Notes under the pieces: model-generated | What the model saw: the letters and a program-made list of their open reading frames with translations, nothing else | The model's database searches: none | What the model was told of the DNA's origin: nothing | Assembly (NCBI GenBank): GCA_001466705.2 | Contig: LATX02000154.1 | Location: 682,001-746,000 of the forward strand | Reading direction: 5' to 3' | From: Moniliophthora roreri | Taxonomy: Eukaryota > Basidiomycota > Agaricomycetes > Agaricales > Marasmiaceae | DNA length: 64,000 nucleotides | Shown here: positions 1 to 11,001 of the stretch, piece after piece | Numbering within the stretch: the first letter of the stretch is position 1 | Layout: each line of letters begins with the position of its first letter | Translations under genes and position numbers: made by a program

Positions 1-1996
1 TCCCCACTGTTGTCTAACAAAATGTCAAATGCAACTGCCTCTTCTTCTTCCACTTCTGCTTCTGGTAGCCAGCCATCTGGAGGCCTGAGCCCAGTTCCTA
101 CTGTATCTGGAGAAGGACAATATGGTGAAAACATCACATATCAGCATGGCCTCCAGCCCAATCCCTACCAGCTCCTCCACCTTCTCAATTCTGGACAATA
201 CGACGACCAGATCTGAGCTGCCACTAATCAACACAACCGACTGGAACCCTGCATCAAAAGCATCTTTTTCCTCAGGACCCAATGGAAGCTTTTTGAGAAA
301 ATCGTTGAAAGTTGCAATCTGGAAATCGCAAATCAGGTCATATATGCTTGCAACTACAACATTGGACTAACAGAGCCTGTTACGATCCCAGAGCATTGTC
401 AGAATACCCTGATCCCCTCTCCTTCAGCCTCCTTGACCGTCTCAGATGATGAATGGATGGAAATGGATACCCTCACCCCAACATCAACAATACCAGGAGT
501 CTCATCTCCCGCCTTACCTCTGAACCTCGAACCCTCGAGGAACGACTTGCCACTGCTCCCAGTGAGGCTGCCGAACCCCTTGCTAATGACACTCTCATTT
601 ATCCTGACCCCACTCCCAATCCTGACGTCAAACCTAAGATCGAGCTGACCAACAATGCCCCCTCTAGAGAGCCCACACCTCTGAGCACTGCTGACCCCAG
701 AAGTCTTCAGATGCCTGAAGCCTCAGTTCCACCCCGAAGTTGAAATCATGCCCATGGTCAGCGGGAAGGTCCTGTCCAAGGACGAGGAGAACCAAACCCT
801 CTTAAACGACGATGTCCCACTGACAACACTACAGACAAAAGGTCCTTTTGGAGATTACTAAAATATTTGAAAAATATTGCTAAAAACTAATATATTCTTC
901 TGGGCAATATTTGCTCTAAACTTATTGTAAGTTATTCTATATTAATAAAACATTTCCTTAATGCAATATTATAGGAATATATACTATATTATTTACACTG
1001 AAAATAGTATTAAAATGTGCCCAAGTTATTGTGTTTTTCTGTACATCAAAAGTGTGTGAAATCTGGACCAAATTGGGCCAAAAATCCGGATATTTTGGTT
1101 CTGGGAAAACAGAAGTAAAACTTAATCAAATTACCATATGCCAATTTAGTACACCTAAAACAATTGCAAATCAGTAGGAAAAAACAAAACTTTAATATAT
1201 AAAATATTTGTGCTAAATGTGCCTAAAAACTAATGGAATATTTAATAATTTCCTCTTAGCTAAAATTAATAGAAAAGTATCAAGATTTTAACCTAATTTC
1301 TATAAAATTTGGACAAAAAAAGTATAAAAGCAAAGGATATAATTTTAAGACTGTCTTTTTCATATCAAATCTATCTGTACTATATAAACATTTTCAGTTG
1401 ACTAAATTCTTTGGGAAACTATCTCAAAAGAACCCTTTGTCCATAGTGCAACCAGCTTGAGATCTCCGACTCTAGCCCTGACCCCAATGATTCAGCTCAT
1501 CAACTGTGTCTCTGCCCTGTGTGTGGATTGGAACACCATTTCGCCCACAATTGCCCACAGTACATGTGCTGCAGATGCTTCAAGACTCAGCCTGGACATA
1601 CATCTGGACACTGCCCTGACCAATGAAGGTCTCACCACATTGTGTGTAGAGGGTCTGGTTCGAGTCCAGACTCTATGTTGGATGATCGTGATTATGACGA
1701 TGAACCTTACAACAATCTTAGAGGAGTGTTGAAGGGTTGGACAGAGATGGCGATAGGGAAACAGATTTCCTGTTCATAAGAGCAGATCCGTGGAAGGTAG
1801 GAAGGTTTATGGGGCTACTGTCCGTTGATGAATGGGTGGCCACGGGTTGGCAGCCAACACAGGATGTGCCAGCTATGCCCACACTTAGAGACATGGACAA
1901 TATGCTAGATATGTCAGAAGATTATGACACGGAGCTATACAGAGATGGAGAGTCATAAGATGGCAATATGGAGTTTTGCCCTTAACAGGAGGGTAG
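1..1996 (+). pseudogene. Relic of an LTR-retrotransposon 3' zinc-knuckle ORF (partial, interrupted)
   Basis: This is the broken 3' end of a Ty3/gypsy-type element related to the complete one at 4639-12922. Frame 1 opens with a Ser-rich stretch and a motif (FQLLHxLN-like, with GQYDDQI at about 199-213) that matches the start of the extra ORF in the complete element. The frame is broken by a TGA at 214. After an insertion (about 835-1444) the coding trace resumes near 1500 with two adjacent zinc knuckles: CPVCGLEHHFAHNC, which is CX2CX4HX4C, then a CX2CX6HX4C knuckle. The same pair, in the same order, occurs at 11965-12090. The trace ends about 1958, and a short purine tract leads to TGTTAC at 1997, which looks like the start of a 3' LTR. 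The protein's function is unknown. Tandem knuckles suggest nucleic-acid binding. Confidence 0.65.
835..1444. mobile_element. MITE-like insertion with imperfect terminal inverted repeats
   Basis: A very AT-rich, non-coding block of about 600 bases interrupts the retroelement ORF. Its left end (ACAAAAGGTCCTTTTGGAGA, from about 836) and right end (reading inward on the other strand, ACAAAGGGTTCTTTTGAGAT, ending about 1440) are imperfect inverted repeats of about 20-25 bases. No transposase is present, so it would be non-autonomous. I could not define a clean target duplication, so the exact ends are approximate and the superfamily is open. Confidence 0.5.
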
Positions 1997-2130
1997 TGTT
2001 ACGTTTTTCTTACCCTGTTACCTATGCTTCCCCTTTGATCGGACATATACACCTTCCCAGTCCCCTTCTTCTATCAGAACCCCCATGCTTCTTTATCATC
2101 AGACTTACTACACTTTCCCAGCCCCCCTTT
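1997..2130 (+). repeat. Start of a 3' LTR (truncated view)
   Basis: The sequence begins TGTTAC directly after a purine-rich GGAGGG tract and after the end of the zinc-knuckle ORF. This is the same arrangement as PPT-TGTTAC at 12354-12372 in the complete element. The rest of this LTR diverges from that one and is interrupted at 2131 by a foldback element. I could not locate its far end. Confidence 0.5.
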
Positions 2131-2546
2131 TGTGCCCAAATTGAGTGACTGCCATTTAGAGAACCAATTAGAACACGAGGAGGAACAGTGAGCAGGCATC
2201 TCTTGCATATAGAGCACTACAGAGTGCAGATATATTACTGAAAATTGGCTTAGATACACTTTTTGTACACAAGAGCATACTGAAGTACTCTTTTGGATGG
2301 GGAGGAGTCTCTGAATTGCGTCTCTAGCTGCCCAACACACTCTCAAAAGTGTTGTGAGTGTCAAGTATGAATATTTTAAGCTAAAAGATGGACTATATGT
2401 TCTTACAAGTAATAAATGTCCCTTCTGTGTGTACTATAGTAGCAAGAGAGTGTTTTGTAGTGTCCTGTATGCAAGAGATGCCTGCTTGCTATTCCTCCTC
2501 ATGTTCTGATTGGTTCCCTAAATGGCAGTCACTCAATTTGGACACA
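2131..2546. mobile_element. 416-bp foldback (long terminal inverted repeats)
   Basis: The left arm starts at 2131 and its near-perfect reverse complement ends at 2546 (left TGTGCCCAAATTGAGTGACT, right end the complement of TGTGTCCAAATTGAGTGACT). Similarity between the arms continues inward for well over 100 bases, so a transcript would form a long hairpin. The element encodes no protein. The two ORFs that can be read in its arms, one per strand, resemble each other only because the arms are inverted copies. No convincing target duplication is visible. Confidence 0.7.
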
Positions 2547-3666
2547 GATCAAGGTAGTCCAAGCAAATTTTCAATCATAAGAACTCTCTGCCAGGATTTA
2601 TCTCTGTTTTACAGGCCCTTCTGTACATGCTTGTCATTGTCACAGAATGGGTGCAGGAACAGGCCTATGTCACATGAATGTCACAGCTGATGGTGCATCT
2701 CAACACCAACATCAAAATATGCTTCTTCTGAACGTCCCCACCACCCAAACTGCCCAAACAAGTATGCAAGACTACATTTTTATATTCAGTCAAAAATCTG
2801 GCCAAGAGACATTCCCAAAAATCAACCTCAGAGCAGTAGATCTTGCTCAAAAGTCCACTTCAGACTTATAAATTTCAAAATTTCTCTCAGCCATTTGATT
2901 CTTCAAGGTCTCCTGGGTCGTATAGAGGCACTACATAATTATTCTACTATATGGAGCATGCCAGAAGATGTGGGACAGGTTTCTGGTGGTTTCATAACAT
3001 TAACAAACAAAAGGGCGCTCATGGTGATTGCCCACCTTCAGCAGTTGCACACCTCCAACATTTGGTGTCAACTGACTTTCATTTTGATTGGTGATTTATC
3101 CTTCCCCTTTTCTCATTTTCATTATTCACACTCATCTGAAATAGGCATGAGCATCTGTACACCAGTCTAGGGGACCAGGGACCAGGGACATAACCTCATT
3201 CAATCCAACAAGTTCAGGAATGTTACAGACAGGGATTTGAAAGAATGTCGTGTCATTCTATGTACCTTGAGTATGCTGTCGAGTATAGGGTACAGGAAGT
3301 AATGTGATATTTGCTCACATATGTGAATAAGTCATGTTAATAACATGTTAATAACAAGTTACTAACCAAGGGGCTTCAGACACCATGTGAGTATATGTGA
3401 TTAAATGTGAAAAAATTTTGGGCTGAGAAACAGAGGACTGGGAGTCACTCAGACAGTGTACAACTTTCAGACATGTGGCTTAGCCTCTTTTGTCTTAACT
3501 GCCATCATTATTGTTGCTGCCAGTTGCTGTAATTCCCCTTCAGTCAAGATAATAATGCCAATTTGATATTTCTCTCAACCCATAAATTGCAGTAATACAC
3601 CAATTTTATAAACCTTTCAAATTCTACACATATGAGTGTCGTTCGGACATATTTAAACAGTTGAAA
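2547..3666. other. No recognisable gene; degenerate repeat DNA
   Basis: I see no supported coding region here, only short open frames without recognisable motifs. There is a short direct repeat (GGGACCA, twice, near 3170-3182). A patch near 3325-3365 is rich in TTAATAACA/GTTAC words that recur near 21235-21340, so part of this stretch is probably an old repeat shared with that region. Confidence 0.4.
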
Positions 3667-4638
3667 TGATGAGAAACATGGAAATAGAAGGACTGATATG
3701 AGCCTGAGTAGTCAGTCAAAACCTATATATGCTTGATGGCATGAAGCTATAAGTTAATTGTACTTATAGTATGCCCCACATGGGTACCAAGTCACTTATA
3801 GACCCTCGATATTGTGCATTGAGCCTCCCGAAACCTGTAGGGACCTCTATACGGTGTGTTCAAGAGAGACACATTGGTAGTTGAACATATGTATGGTATA
3901 TCAAGAGGATATTTCACTTTTAAACAATCTTCAATTACTCTCAGCAAGCTCCTTCAAGCTTGGGATGATACCTATGATATACCAAGAGAAAAGATACGAT
4001 GATATCCAAATCATGTATACAATGGAGTATTAGCTCAAGTATATAATCACTCTGCATTCCAAGAGGGTAATGCCATGATCCTCCAAAGATAGGAGGAAAG
4101 CAATAAGATGGAAATTGGATATGACTGATAGACAAGAAAAGAAACATGAGAGATAAGCATGAGTCAGTCCAATAGGACAGATGGAACAAGGAAATACATG
4201 ATGACTCCTATGGAGGTTGGGGGTATTTCTGACCATTGAAAAACGGGATAAGGAACTCCTAGGCAGTAGCAATGGATTCTGAACCTAGATACCCATATAC
4301 TGCACAGAGGGCCTAGCTCAAGTCGTGCTTCCAATACCCAAGATTGTATTTATTGGTGACCTGCATACTCATATATGGTATGGGATTACTGTTGTGACAT
4401 GGGACTGAACCCATATACATTCATTTTGTGATTTTTCCTGTGACCAGTAAAATATATACCTATTATTATAATTTTATTGTAGATATTTGTTTCCAGCAGT
4501 ATATAAGGACAGCCATTTTGTAGGTGGGAGCAAGAGGAATCTGCCCCACCACTATGCAATATTTGTATATGGCTATTATTTGTGTAGAGAAATCACATCC
4601 AATCAGATTTTCCTCCTCACATCAGGCCCTAGGGACTC
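3667..4638 (+). repeat. Long LTR copy A, left part (split by the chromovirus)
   Basis: This part aligns with the LTR-like copy at 18274 onward. Both contain the words CCCGAAACCTGTAGGGA (3827; 18446) and a promoter-like TATATAAGGACAGC (about 4500; about 19220), followed by an AGGCCCT block. The copy is cut at 4638, where the chromovirus begins, and continues at 12923. Its two halves add up to about 1.57 kb, close to the roughly 1.6 kb of copy B, so the break is explained by the insertion. No coding region is expected. The start at TGATGAG is set only by alignment with copy B. Confidence 0.6.
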
Positions 4639-5194
4639 TGTTACAAATTTCCTTTATCATTTTATTTCTCTTCCCAAACATTGTACTATTACTCATTCCA
4701 GCACTTCTATGAGCACTTCATTTCTTTTTCTTCTATGCTTCTCATTAACATCTGGACACATCTATATTCCCAGTTCCCATTTCCAGTTTATCTTATTTAT
4801 TATTCCTATATGATTTCATCCTTCTTTATAACATCACCATTGACTTCATTAATGACATCATTATGATTCATTGTCGACTTCTTTTATTCCTTCAAGTTCC
4901 ATTTGATTCTATCTACTAAGTATATCTCACTCTGACCTACAATGTTGACACACAAATGATGTATAACGAGTAGCTACAAACAATGTATAAGTAGATAGAA
5001 ACTGGGTTAAGACTCTTCAGCTTGACCTGGTTAATCCACCTCTTATCTTGCAAGCCAATGAACGAACTTGAGATAACTCAGCAGAAGGTCTTACCTACTG
5101 TAGAGTTGTCAAACTCAAACTTGAACCTTATTGCTTGATGTTACTTCGCTTAGTGGTGTTGAGTTGTTGTCGTTGCTGCGCAAGTAACATAACA
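4639..5194 (+). repeat. 5' LTR of the chromovirus
   Basis: It is a 556-bp direct repeat of 12367-12922, beginning TGTTAC and ending GTAACATAACA, so the ends are TG...CA. The two LTRs differ at scattered positions, almost all transitions, for example cttac/cttgc-type and cg/ca changes. The insertion is therefore not recent, but it is young enough for full alignment. The upstream pentamer GACTC matches the one after the 3' LTR. Confidence 0.93.
4986..5028 (+). promoter_or_regulatory. LTR core promoter and predicted transcript start
   Basis: A TATAA word lies at 4986-4990 in the 5' LTR (repeated in the 3' LTR). About 30 bases downstream, at 5017, begins TCAGCTTGACCT, which is the exact reverse complement of the predicted primer-binding site. 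If transcription starts about 30 bases after the TATA word, the RNA would begin with these bases. The start site is an inference from spacing and complementarity. Confidence 0.55.
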
Positions 5195-5208
5195 AAAGGT
5201 CAAGCTGA
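5195..5208 (+). other. Predicted primer-binding site (self-priming type)
   Basis: Two bases after the 5' LTR end, AGGTCAAGCTGA (5197-5208) is perfectly complementary over 12 bases to TCAGCTTGACCT inside the LTR (5017-5028). Tf1/sushi-type chromoviruses prime reverse transcription with the folded-back 5' end of their own RNA. The position and length of the match here fit that mechanism. I see no obvious tRNA 3'-end complement as an alternative, but I could not search all tRNAs. Confidence 0.6.
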
Positions 5209-5506
5209 TCATTGCTGACCTGTCTAGGTCTAGGCATCACCTCTGAACCAAAACACAACACCCCTGAGAGCTTACCTTACAGCAGCTGAAGAAGCCAATC
5301 TTGATGAACAGCTCGAAGTAGTTCAACAACTACTGAACCCCGATCTGCTCAGAACCCCATGAAGAATTATGCGTAGTCAGCGAAGAGGAGCCATCGAGAG
5401 TCTCCAAGAACCACCCAAACAGACAAGAACAGAACCTGAAGCTAAGTCTTCCGAAACCGATCCTTTTGATGAATACTGAACTATATATCATACTCCTACA
5501 CCAGAA

Positions 5507-6517
5507 ATGACAACTCCAAGTGCTAGCACTGTGCTGGATGTCACACCAGATGTAGTTCCCAAGGTTGAAGCCAACAATACCAACAAACAATGGGCCAGGA
5601 CTATCTCCATAGCCATAATCAAGACGATAAACGACAAGAAGGACGATTCTAGTAAGAGTCCAGTCCTGGATCCATATGAAGGAGAATACAAAGACACAAG
5701 ACACTTTCTCCTCAATCTCGAACTCTATTTCCAGATGAACCCTGTGAAAGCCAACACTGATGAGAAGAAGAAGATGCTTCTTCTTTCTCTCCTCAAAGGG
5801 AAGACAAACAGATAGAAGATCACTGAACAACTCAAATTGTTCCCCGAAGATGATGATCCCAAAGAGAAGAAAAAGGCAGCCAAAGAAACTTAAAGTAGTT
5901 TCAAGAAGAGATTCCGAACTGAATGGCAACCTGTCGACGTTGCTGGAGAAGCACAGATGAAGATCGAAGAAGTGAAGATGAAAGATAGAGCAGATGACTA
6001 TGTCAACGAGTTTTGCCTTATTGCGGTGGAGACAGGGTATGATGACCAAGCACTCATGAAGTTCTTTAGAGAAGGACTCTCTATCTCTCTCCAGGACAAA
6101 ATCATGCTCAGAATGGACGGCATTCCTGATACTCTGGAAGATTGGTACAATTTGGTGATCAGATACAACAACCAATACAAAATGGTGATGGTGAACAAGA
6201 AGAGGAGAGCTCCCAGAGAAGTTGTTAAACCAAAGGTGGTTAGAAAAGAGAAGAAGACTGTGATTAGCTGAATCTTATCAGAGTCAGATAAGAAAGATTA
6301 TATGGCTCAAGGGAAGTGTTTCTGGTGTGCTCAGATCAGTCACCTCTCACATGATTGTCCATCCAAGGGACAAGATAGCCAAACAACCCAAACAAAATTC
6401 GAACTGAAGAAGCTCTCAGCACAAGAAGCATATACAAAGATCAAAGCAATGGTCTTGGAACAAGGAGAAGTGGAACAGAATGAGATCTTGGGTCTCATGG
6501 AGAAAGAGGGTTTTTGA
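5507..6517 (+). pseudogene. Chromovirus gag (broken)
   Basis: The most likely start is the ATG at 5507. One frame (frame 2) runs through to 6517 with internal stops at about 5813 (TAG), 5891 (TAA) and 6269 (TGA). The middle part has the charged, helical character of a Ty3/gypsy capsid and nucleocapsid precursor. Near the C-terminus is a retroviral-type zinc knuckle, CFWCAQISHLSHDC (about 6317-6358), which fits CX2CX4HX4C exactly. Gag would package the element RNA. The stops rule out a functional full-length product. Confidence 0.8.
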
Positions 6518-6594
6518 AGAGGCAGAAGAGACCAATGCTCTTACTGCCACCAATTACGATTTCAAACATTGTATTAGCTAAGTTAAACTGAAAT

Positions 6595-8754
6595 TCTATG
6601 CATATTCCAGTTCAATACAATGTTGGAACAGAAATCGTCAAACAAAAAGCTCTGATTGATTCCAGAGCTGGAGGTCACTTCATTTCTGAAGCAGAGGCCA
6701 AATGAGTCAAGAAACCCTGGACACAATTATCAAAGCCCATCAAGGTGTATAACATTGATAGCACACGGAACAAAATTGGTTGGATCACACACTCGGTTAC
6801 CATAGATTTATCTGTTGGAGACTGAACTATGACAGAAACACTGCTCATCTCTGGATTAAGACTGGAGCAGTTCATTTTTGGAGTACCCTGGCTACAAGAT
6901 CACAATCCAGATATTGATTGGGTGACTGGAGTAGTCAGGTTTAGACTGAAATGGAAGGTGATGGTACAAAGACCACTTAAACCATTCACTGGCATATTGG
7001 ACAACGTTCAAGATGACAAAGTCTTAATTCGATCTTCCATCTGAGGACAAGAAGATAGCGATGAGATCAGGATCAACACTAAGTTATCTACTTCTCAGGT
7101 ATTGGCACAAGCTCACAAGGTCAAGGTGAAACCATTGGAGGAACTCATTCCACCCTACCTATCCAATTACGTCAATTGTTTCAAGAAGAAGAAATCTGAA
7201 CAATTCCCTCCATCATGATCATGTGATCATGTGATTGACCTCAAACCAGATTTCAAACCGAAAGATTGCAAGGTCTATTCTCTATTGCCAAAAGAAAGAA
7301 TTGAACAAGACAAATTTCTTGACGAGAACCTCCAGAAAGAATACATATGACCTTCGAAATCCCCAATGGCTTTGCCCTTCTTCTTTGTGGCAAAGAAGAA
7401 AGCAGGAGCATTGTGACCTTGCCAAGATTATCAAGACCTGAATAATGGAACAATAAAGAACTGGTATCCCCTCCCACTTGTTACTAACCACATTGACAAA
7501 TTAAAAGGCACAAACATCTTTATGAAACTGGACTTACATAACAGTTACAACAACGTTTGGATAAAGGATAGAAACCAATGGAAAGCAGCGTTCAAAACCC
7601 CAAGAGGATTATTTGAACCCACAGTGATGTTTTTCAGGTTAACAAATTCACTAGTAATGTTCCAAGCCTTCATGAACAAGATTTTGAAGGACTTCATCGA
7701 CAAAGGATGGTGCATAGTTTACATGGACTACATCTTAATCTTCTCAGACAAACAGTGACTCCACCAAATCCAGATGCGACATGTTCTAGAATGTCTTTGA
7801 GAACATGATCTCTTCCTTAAACCGGAGAAATGCAAGTTCGAAGTTATGAAAACGTTGTTTTTGGGAATGGTCATCACACCTGGTCATATTCAAATGGATC
7901 CAATGAAATTGGCTGGAATAAAAGATTGGGAGCCACCAAGAACAGTCAAAGGTGTGAGATTGTTCTTAGGATTTGCGAACTTTTATCGCAAATTCATAGG
8001 AAAATATGCCAAACTCACACGTCCTCTTCATGACCTGACAAAGAAGAATGTGAAATTCAACTGGACAAAGCAATGTCAAATAGCCTTTGGAGTTCTGAAA
8101 GCGAAATTTCTACAACAACCAATCTTACAAATGCTGGACAACATGAAACCTTTCATAATAGAAGCAGATGCATCGAAATGGGCAATGGGAGCAGTATTGC
8201 AACAGAAAGGGATTGACAGTGAACTCCATCCATGTGGTTACATCTTGCATGCATTCACTCTGACAGAACACAATTACAAAATTTACGATTGAGAATTGCT
8301 TGCGATCGTAAACACATTGAAGGAATGGCAACACTATCTTCTTGGAGGAGCTCATCTGGTGACCATTTTATCTGATCACAAGAACCTGGCTTATTTCTGA
8401 ACAGCACAAAAATTAAATCGACAACAAGCTAGATGGAGCCTATTCTTAACACAATTCAATCTACAGCTCATACATGTTCCAGGATCGAAAATAGTTCAAT
8501 CAGATGTGTTATCCAGATGATCAGACTTAGTACAAGACGAAGACAACGACAATGACAATATTATCATGTTACCAGAGAAGTTATTTGTCAACATTATCGA
8601 TACAGAGCTGAAAGAAATGCTAGAAGCAGCAATGCCAGAAGACGAGTTCAATCAAATGACATTGGAAAGTCTGATCAAATGGGGAACTCCACCAATCAAA
8701 TCGTCACTATCAGATTGGAAAACAGAAAAGGGTCTATTATATTACAAAGACTGA
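6595..8754 (+). pseudogene. Chromovirus pol: protease, reverse transcriptase, RNase H (inactive)
   Basis: Frame 1 carries an aspartic protease around 6640-6960 (ALIDS...GGHFIS, then FGVPWLQ), reverse transcriptase around 7250-7980 (KLDL, LFEP, IVYMDYILIFS, FLGFANFYRKFI) and an RNase H domain around 8140-8520 ([30 protein letters not shown]). It is dead in several independent ways. The protease active-site motif reads DSRA rather than DSGA (AGA at 6664). The polymerase YxDD motif reads YMDY (7720-7731). In-frame TGA codons occur at 7348, 7414, 7756, 7798, 8290, 8398 and 8518. Several of them stand where relatives have arginine, so they are probably former CGA codons. Confidence 0.92.
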
Positions 8755-8780
8755 ATCTACATGCCAAAGGATGACACACT

Positions 8781-9788
8781 GTGAAGATATTTGGTGAAAC
8801 AAATCCACAAAGTGCTGCCTCATGGACACCCAGAACAATGGATCAAATCCAGAAAGATTATTGGTGGCCTGGGATGACAAAGTACATCAAGACATTTGTT
8901 GATGGGTGCGCTGCATGCCAACAAATGAAGGTGAACACACATTCAACACACATACCCTTACAGCCTATTGGAGGCCACAAAGATGTATTACCTTTTCAGA
9001 TAATCACAATGGATTTGATCACAGATTTGCCATTAGTGGACAATATGGATTCTATATTAGTCATGGTGGACCACACAGCTACTAAGAGGGTGATTTTCAT
9101 CCCATGCAACAAGAAGATCGATGCAACTGGAACAGCTGAACTTTTGTTCAAACATGTGTACAAAAGATTTGGATTACTGGACAAGATTATTTCTGATCAA
9201 GACCCACAATTCGCCACAGAAGTATTCAGAGAGATGGGAAGGATATTGGGGATTAAACAAATGCTAAGTACTGCTTATCATCCTCAAATGGACGGAGAAA
9301 CTGAAAGAGTCAACCAAGAGGTCGAAATATACTTGCGATTTTTCTGCACCAAAGAACAGACAAAGTGGAAGGACCTACTTCATTTCACGGAATTCACTCA
9401 CAACTCCAGAACCCATTCCATCACTTGACAAAGTCCATTCTATCTCATGATGGGCTATCATCCAAGACCTCTTCCCACTGTCTTCAACAAATCATCTGTC
9501 CCATCTGTTGAACAAAGGACTTCAGAGTTAAAGAGGTTGCGAGAAGAAACGTCGGCACTGCTGGACATCTCTGCTTGAAGAATAAAGAAAAGAAATGGTA
9601 GAACTTTTGATAAGTTCGAGAAGGGTCAGAAAGTCTGGCTAGAAGGGAAGAATCTATTGCTCGGATACCCATCCCCAAAACTATCCCAAAAATGTGAAGG
9701 ACCATTTGAAATCAAAGAAGTTCTAGGTCCAGTGACATACAAGTTGAAACTCCCCTTCCAATGGAGAATTCACCCTGTATTCCACACT
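8781..9788 (+). pseudogene. Chromovirus integrase (broken), first copy in the assembly
   Basis: The frame changes from 1 to 3 near 8830 (a frameshift beside the GHP of the zinc-binding domain). It then reads DYWWPGM, GCAACQQMK and the DDE catalytic core: TMDLIT, ISDQDPQF and a final Glu in QMDGETERVNQ. The core is open to a TGA at 9426, and the trace then continues through the C-terminal domain ([17 protein letters not shown]). The integrase would insert element DNA into the genome. The sequence is cut by the N at 9789 and starts again in the duplicate that follows. Confidence 0.88.
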
Positions 9789-9789
9789 N

Positions 9790-10716
9790 TGGTGGCCTGG
9801 GATGACAAAGTACATCAAGACATTTGTTGATGGGTGCGCTGCATGCCAACAAATGAAGGTGAACACACATTCAACACACATACCCTTACAGCCTATTGGA
9901 GGCCACAAAGATGTATTACCTTTTCAGATAATCACAATGGATTTGATCACAGATTTGCCATTAGTGGACAATATGGATTCTATATTAGTCATGGTGGACC
10001 ACACAGCTACTAAGAGGGTGATTTTCATCCCATGCAACAAGAAGATCGATGCAACTGGAACAGCTGAACTTTTGTTCAAACATGTGTACAAAAGATTTGG
10101 ATTACTGGACAAGATTATTTCTGATCAAGACCCACAATTCGCCACAGAAGTATTCAGAGAGATGGGAAGGATATTGGGGATTAAACAAATGCTAAGTACT
10201 GCTTATCATCCTCAAATGGACGGAGAAACTGAAAGAGTCAACCAAGAGGTCGAAATATACTTGCGATTTTTCTGCACCAAAGAACAGACAAAGTGGAAGG
10301 ACCTACTTCATTTCACGGAATTCACTCACAACTCCAGAACCCATTCCATCACTTGACAAAGTCCATTCTATCTCATGATGGGCTATCATCCAAGACCTCT
10401 TCCCACTGTCTTCAACAAATCATCTGTCCCATCTGTTGAACAAAGGACTTCAGAGTTAAAGAGGTTGCGAGAAGAAACGTCGGCACTGCTGGACATCTCT
10501 GCTTGAAGAATAAAGAAAAGAAATGGTAGAACTTTTGATAAGTTCGAGAAGGGTCAGAAAGTCTGGCTAGAAGGGAAGAATCTATTGCTCGGATACCCAT
10601 CCCCAAAACTATCCCAAAAATGTGAAGGACCATTTGAAATCAAAGAAGTTCTAGGTCCAGTGACATACAAGTTGAAACTCCCCTTCCAATGGAGAATTCA
10701 CCCTGTATTCCACACT
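9790..10716 (+). repeat. Exact copy of 8862-9788 after a single N (probable unmerged contig overlap)
   Basis: Bases 9790-10716 repeat 8862-9788 with an offset of 928, and I found no difference between them. The left copy stops at ...CCACACT immediately before the N. The right copy passes smoothly through the same ...CCACACT into new sequence. That is what two overlapping contigs joined by a placeholder N would look like. It is better read as one integrase segment than as two. Confidence 0.85.
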
Positions 10717-10979
10717 AGACTCCTTACTCTATACAAAGAAAACAAAATCCATGGACTGAACTTTCTAGAACCTCCACCGGACATAGTAGAAGGACAGGAG
10801 GAACACGAGGTTGAAGCAATCATTGGACATAGACCGAAAGGGAAATGAAGGAAGCCAACGGAGTACCTTGTTTCCTGGAAAGGATATGATTCATCCCACA
10901 ACCAATGGCTAAAGTTGAGTAGATTGAAACATTCCATGGAACTGTACTTGGACTATAAAATCAAGTACAACTTGCACTA
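10717..10979 (+). pseudogene. End of integrase and chromodomain
   Basis: After the integrase C-terminal domain (RLLTLYKENKIHG) the frame continues into a chromodomain: a start around EVEAIIGHR, then EYLVSWKGYDSSHNQW, and a C-terminal helix ending near a TAA at about 10978. One TGA (10846) interrupts it. Chromodomains bind methylated histone tails and direct integration to heterochromatin in this group. That agrees with the element's position in a nest of other elements. The trait that defines a chromovirus is thus directly visible. Confidence 0.85.
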
Positions 10980-11001
10980 AATCTTCATACACCCCATCAA
11001 C

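Noticed and set aside
2074..2690. Two similar small proteins, one on each strand
   Set aside because: Their likeness comes from the inverted arms of the foldback element at 2131-2546.
7348..8520. TGA read as an amino acid (recoding or a mitochondrial-type code)
   Set aside because: The TGAs sit mainly at arginine positions, active-site residues are lost as well, and the nearby nuclear genes use TGA as stop.
9790..10716. A second integrase gene or tandem integrase domain
   Set aside because: It is an exact copy beginning right after a placeholder N, and its end matches the end of the first copy. A contig overlap is the simpler explanation.
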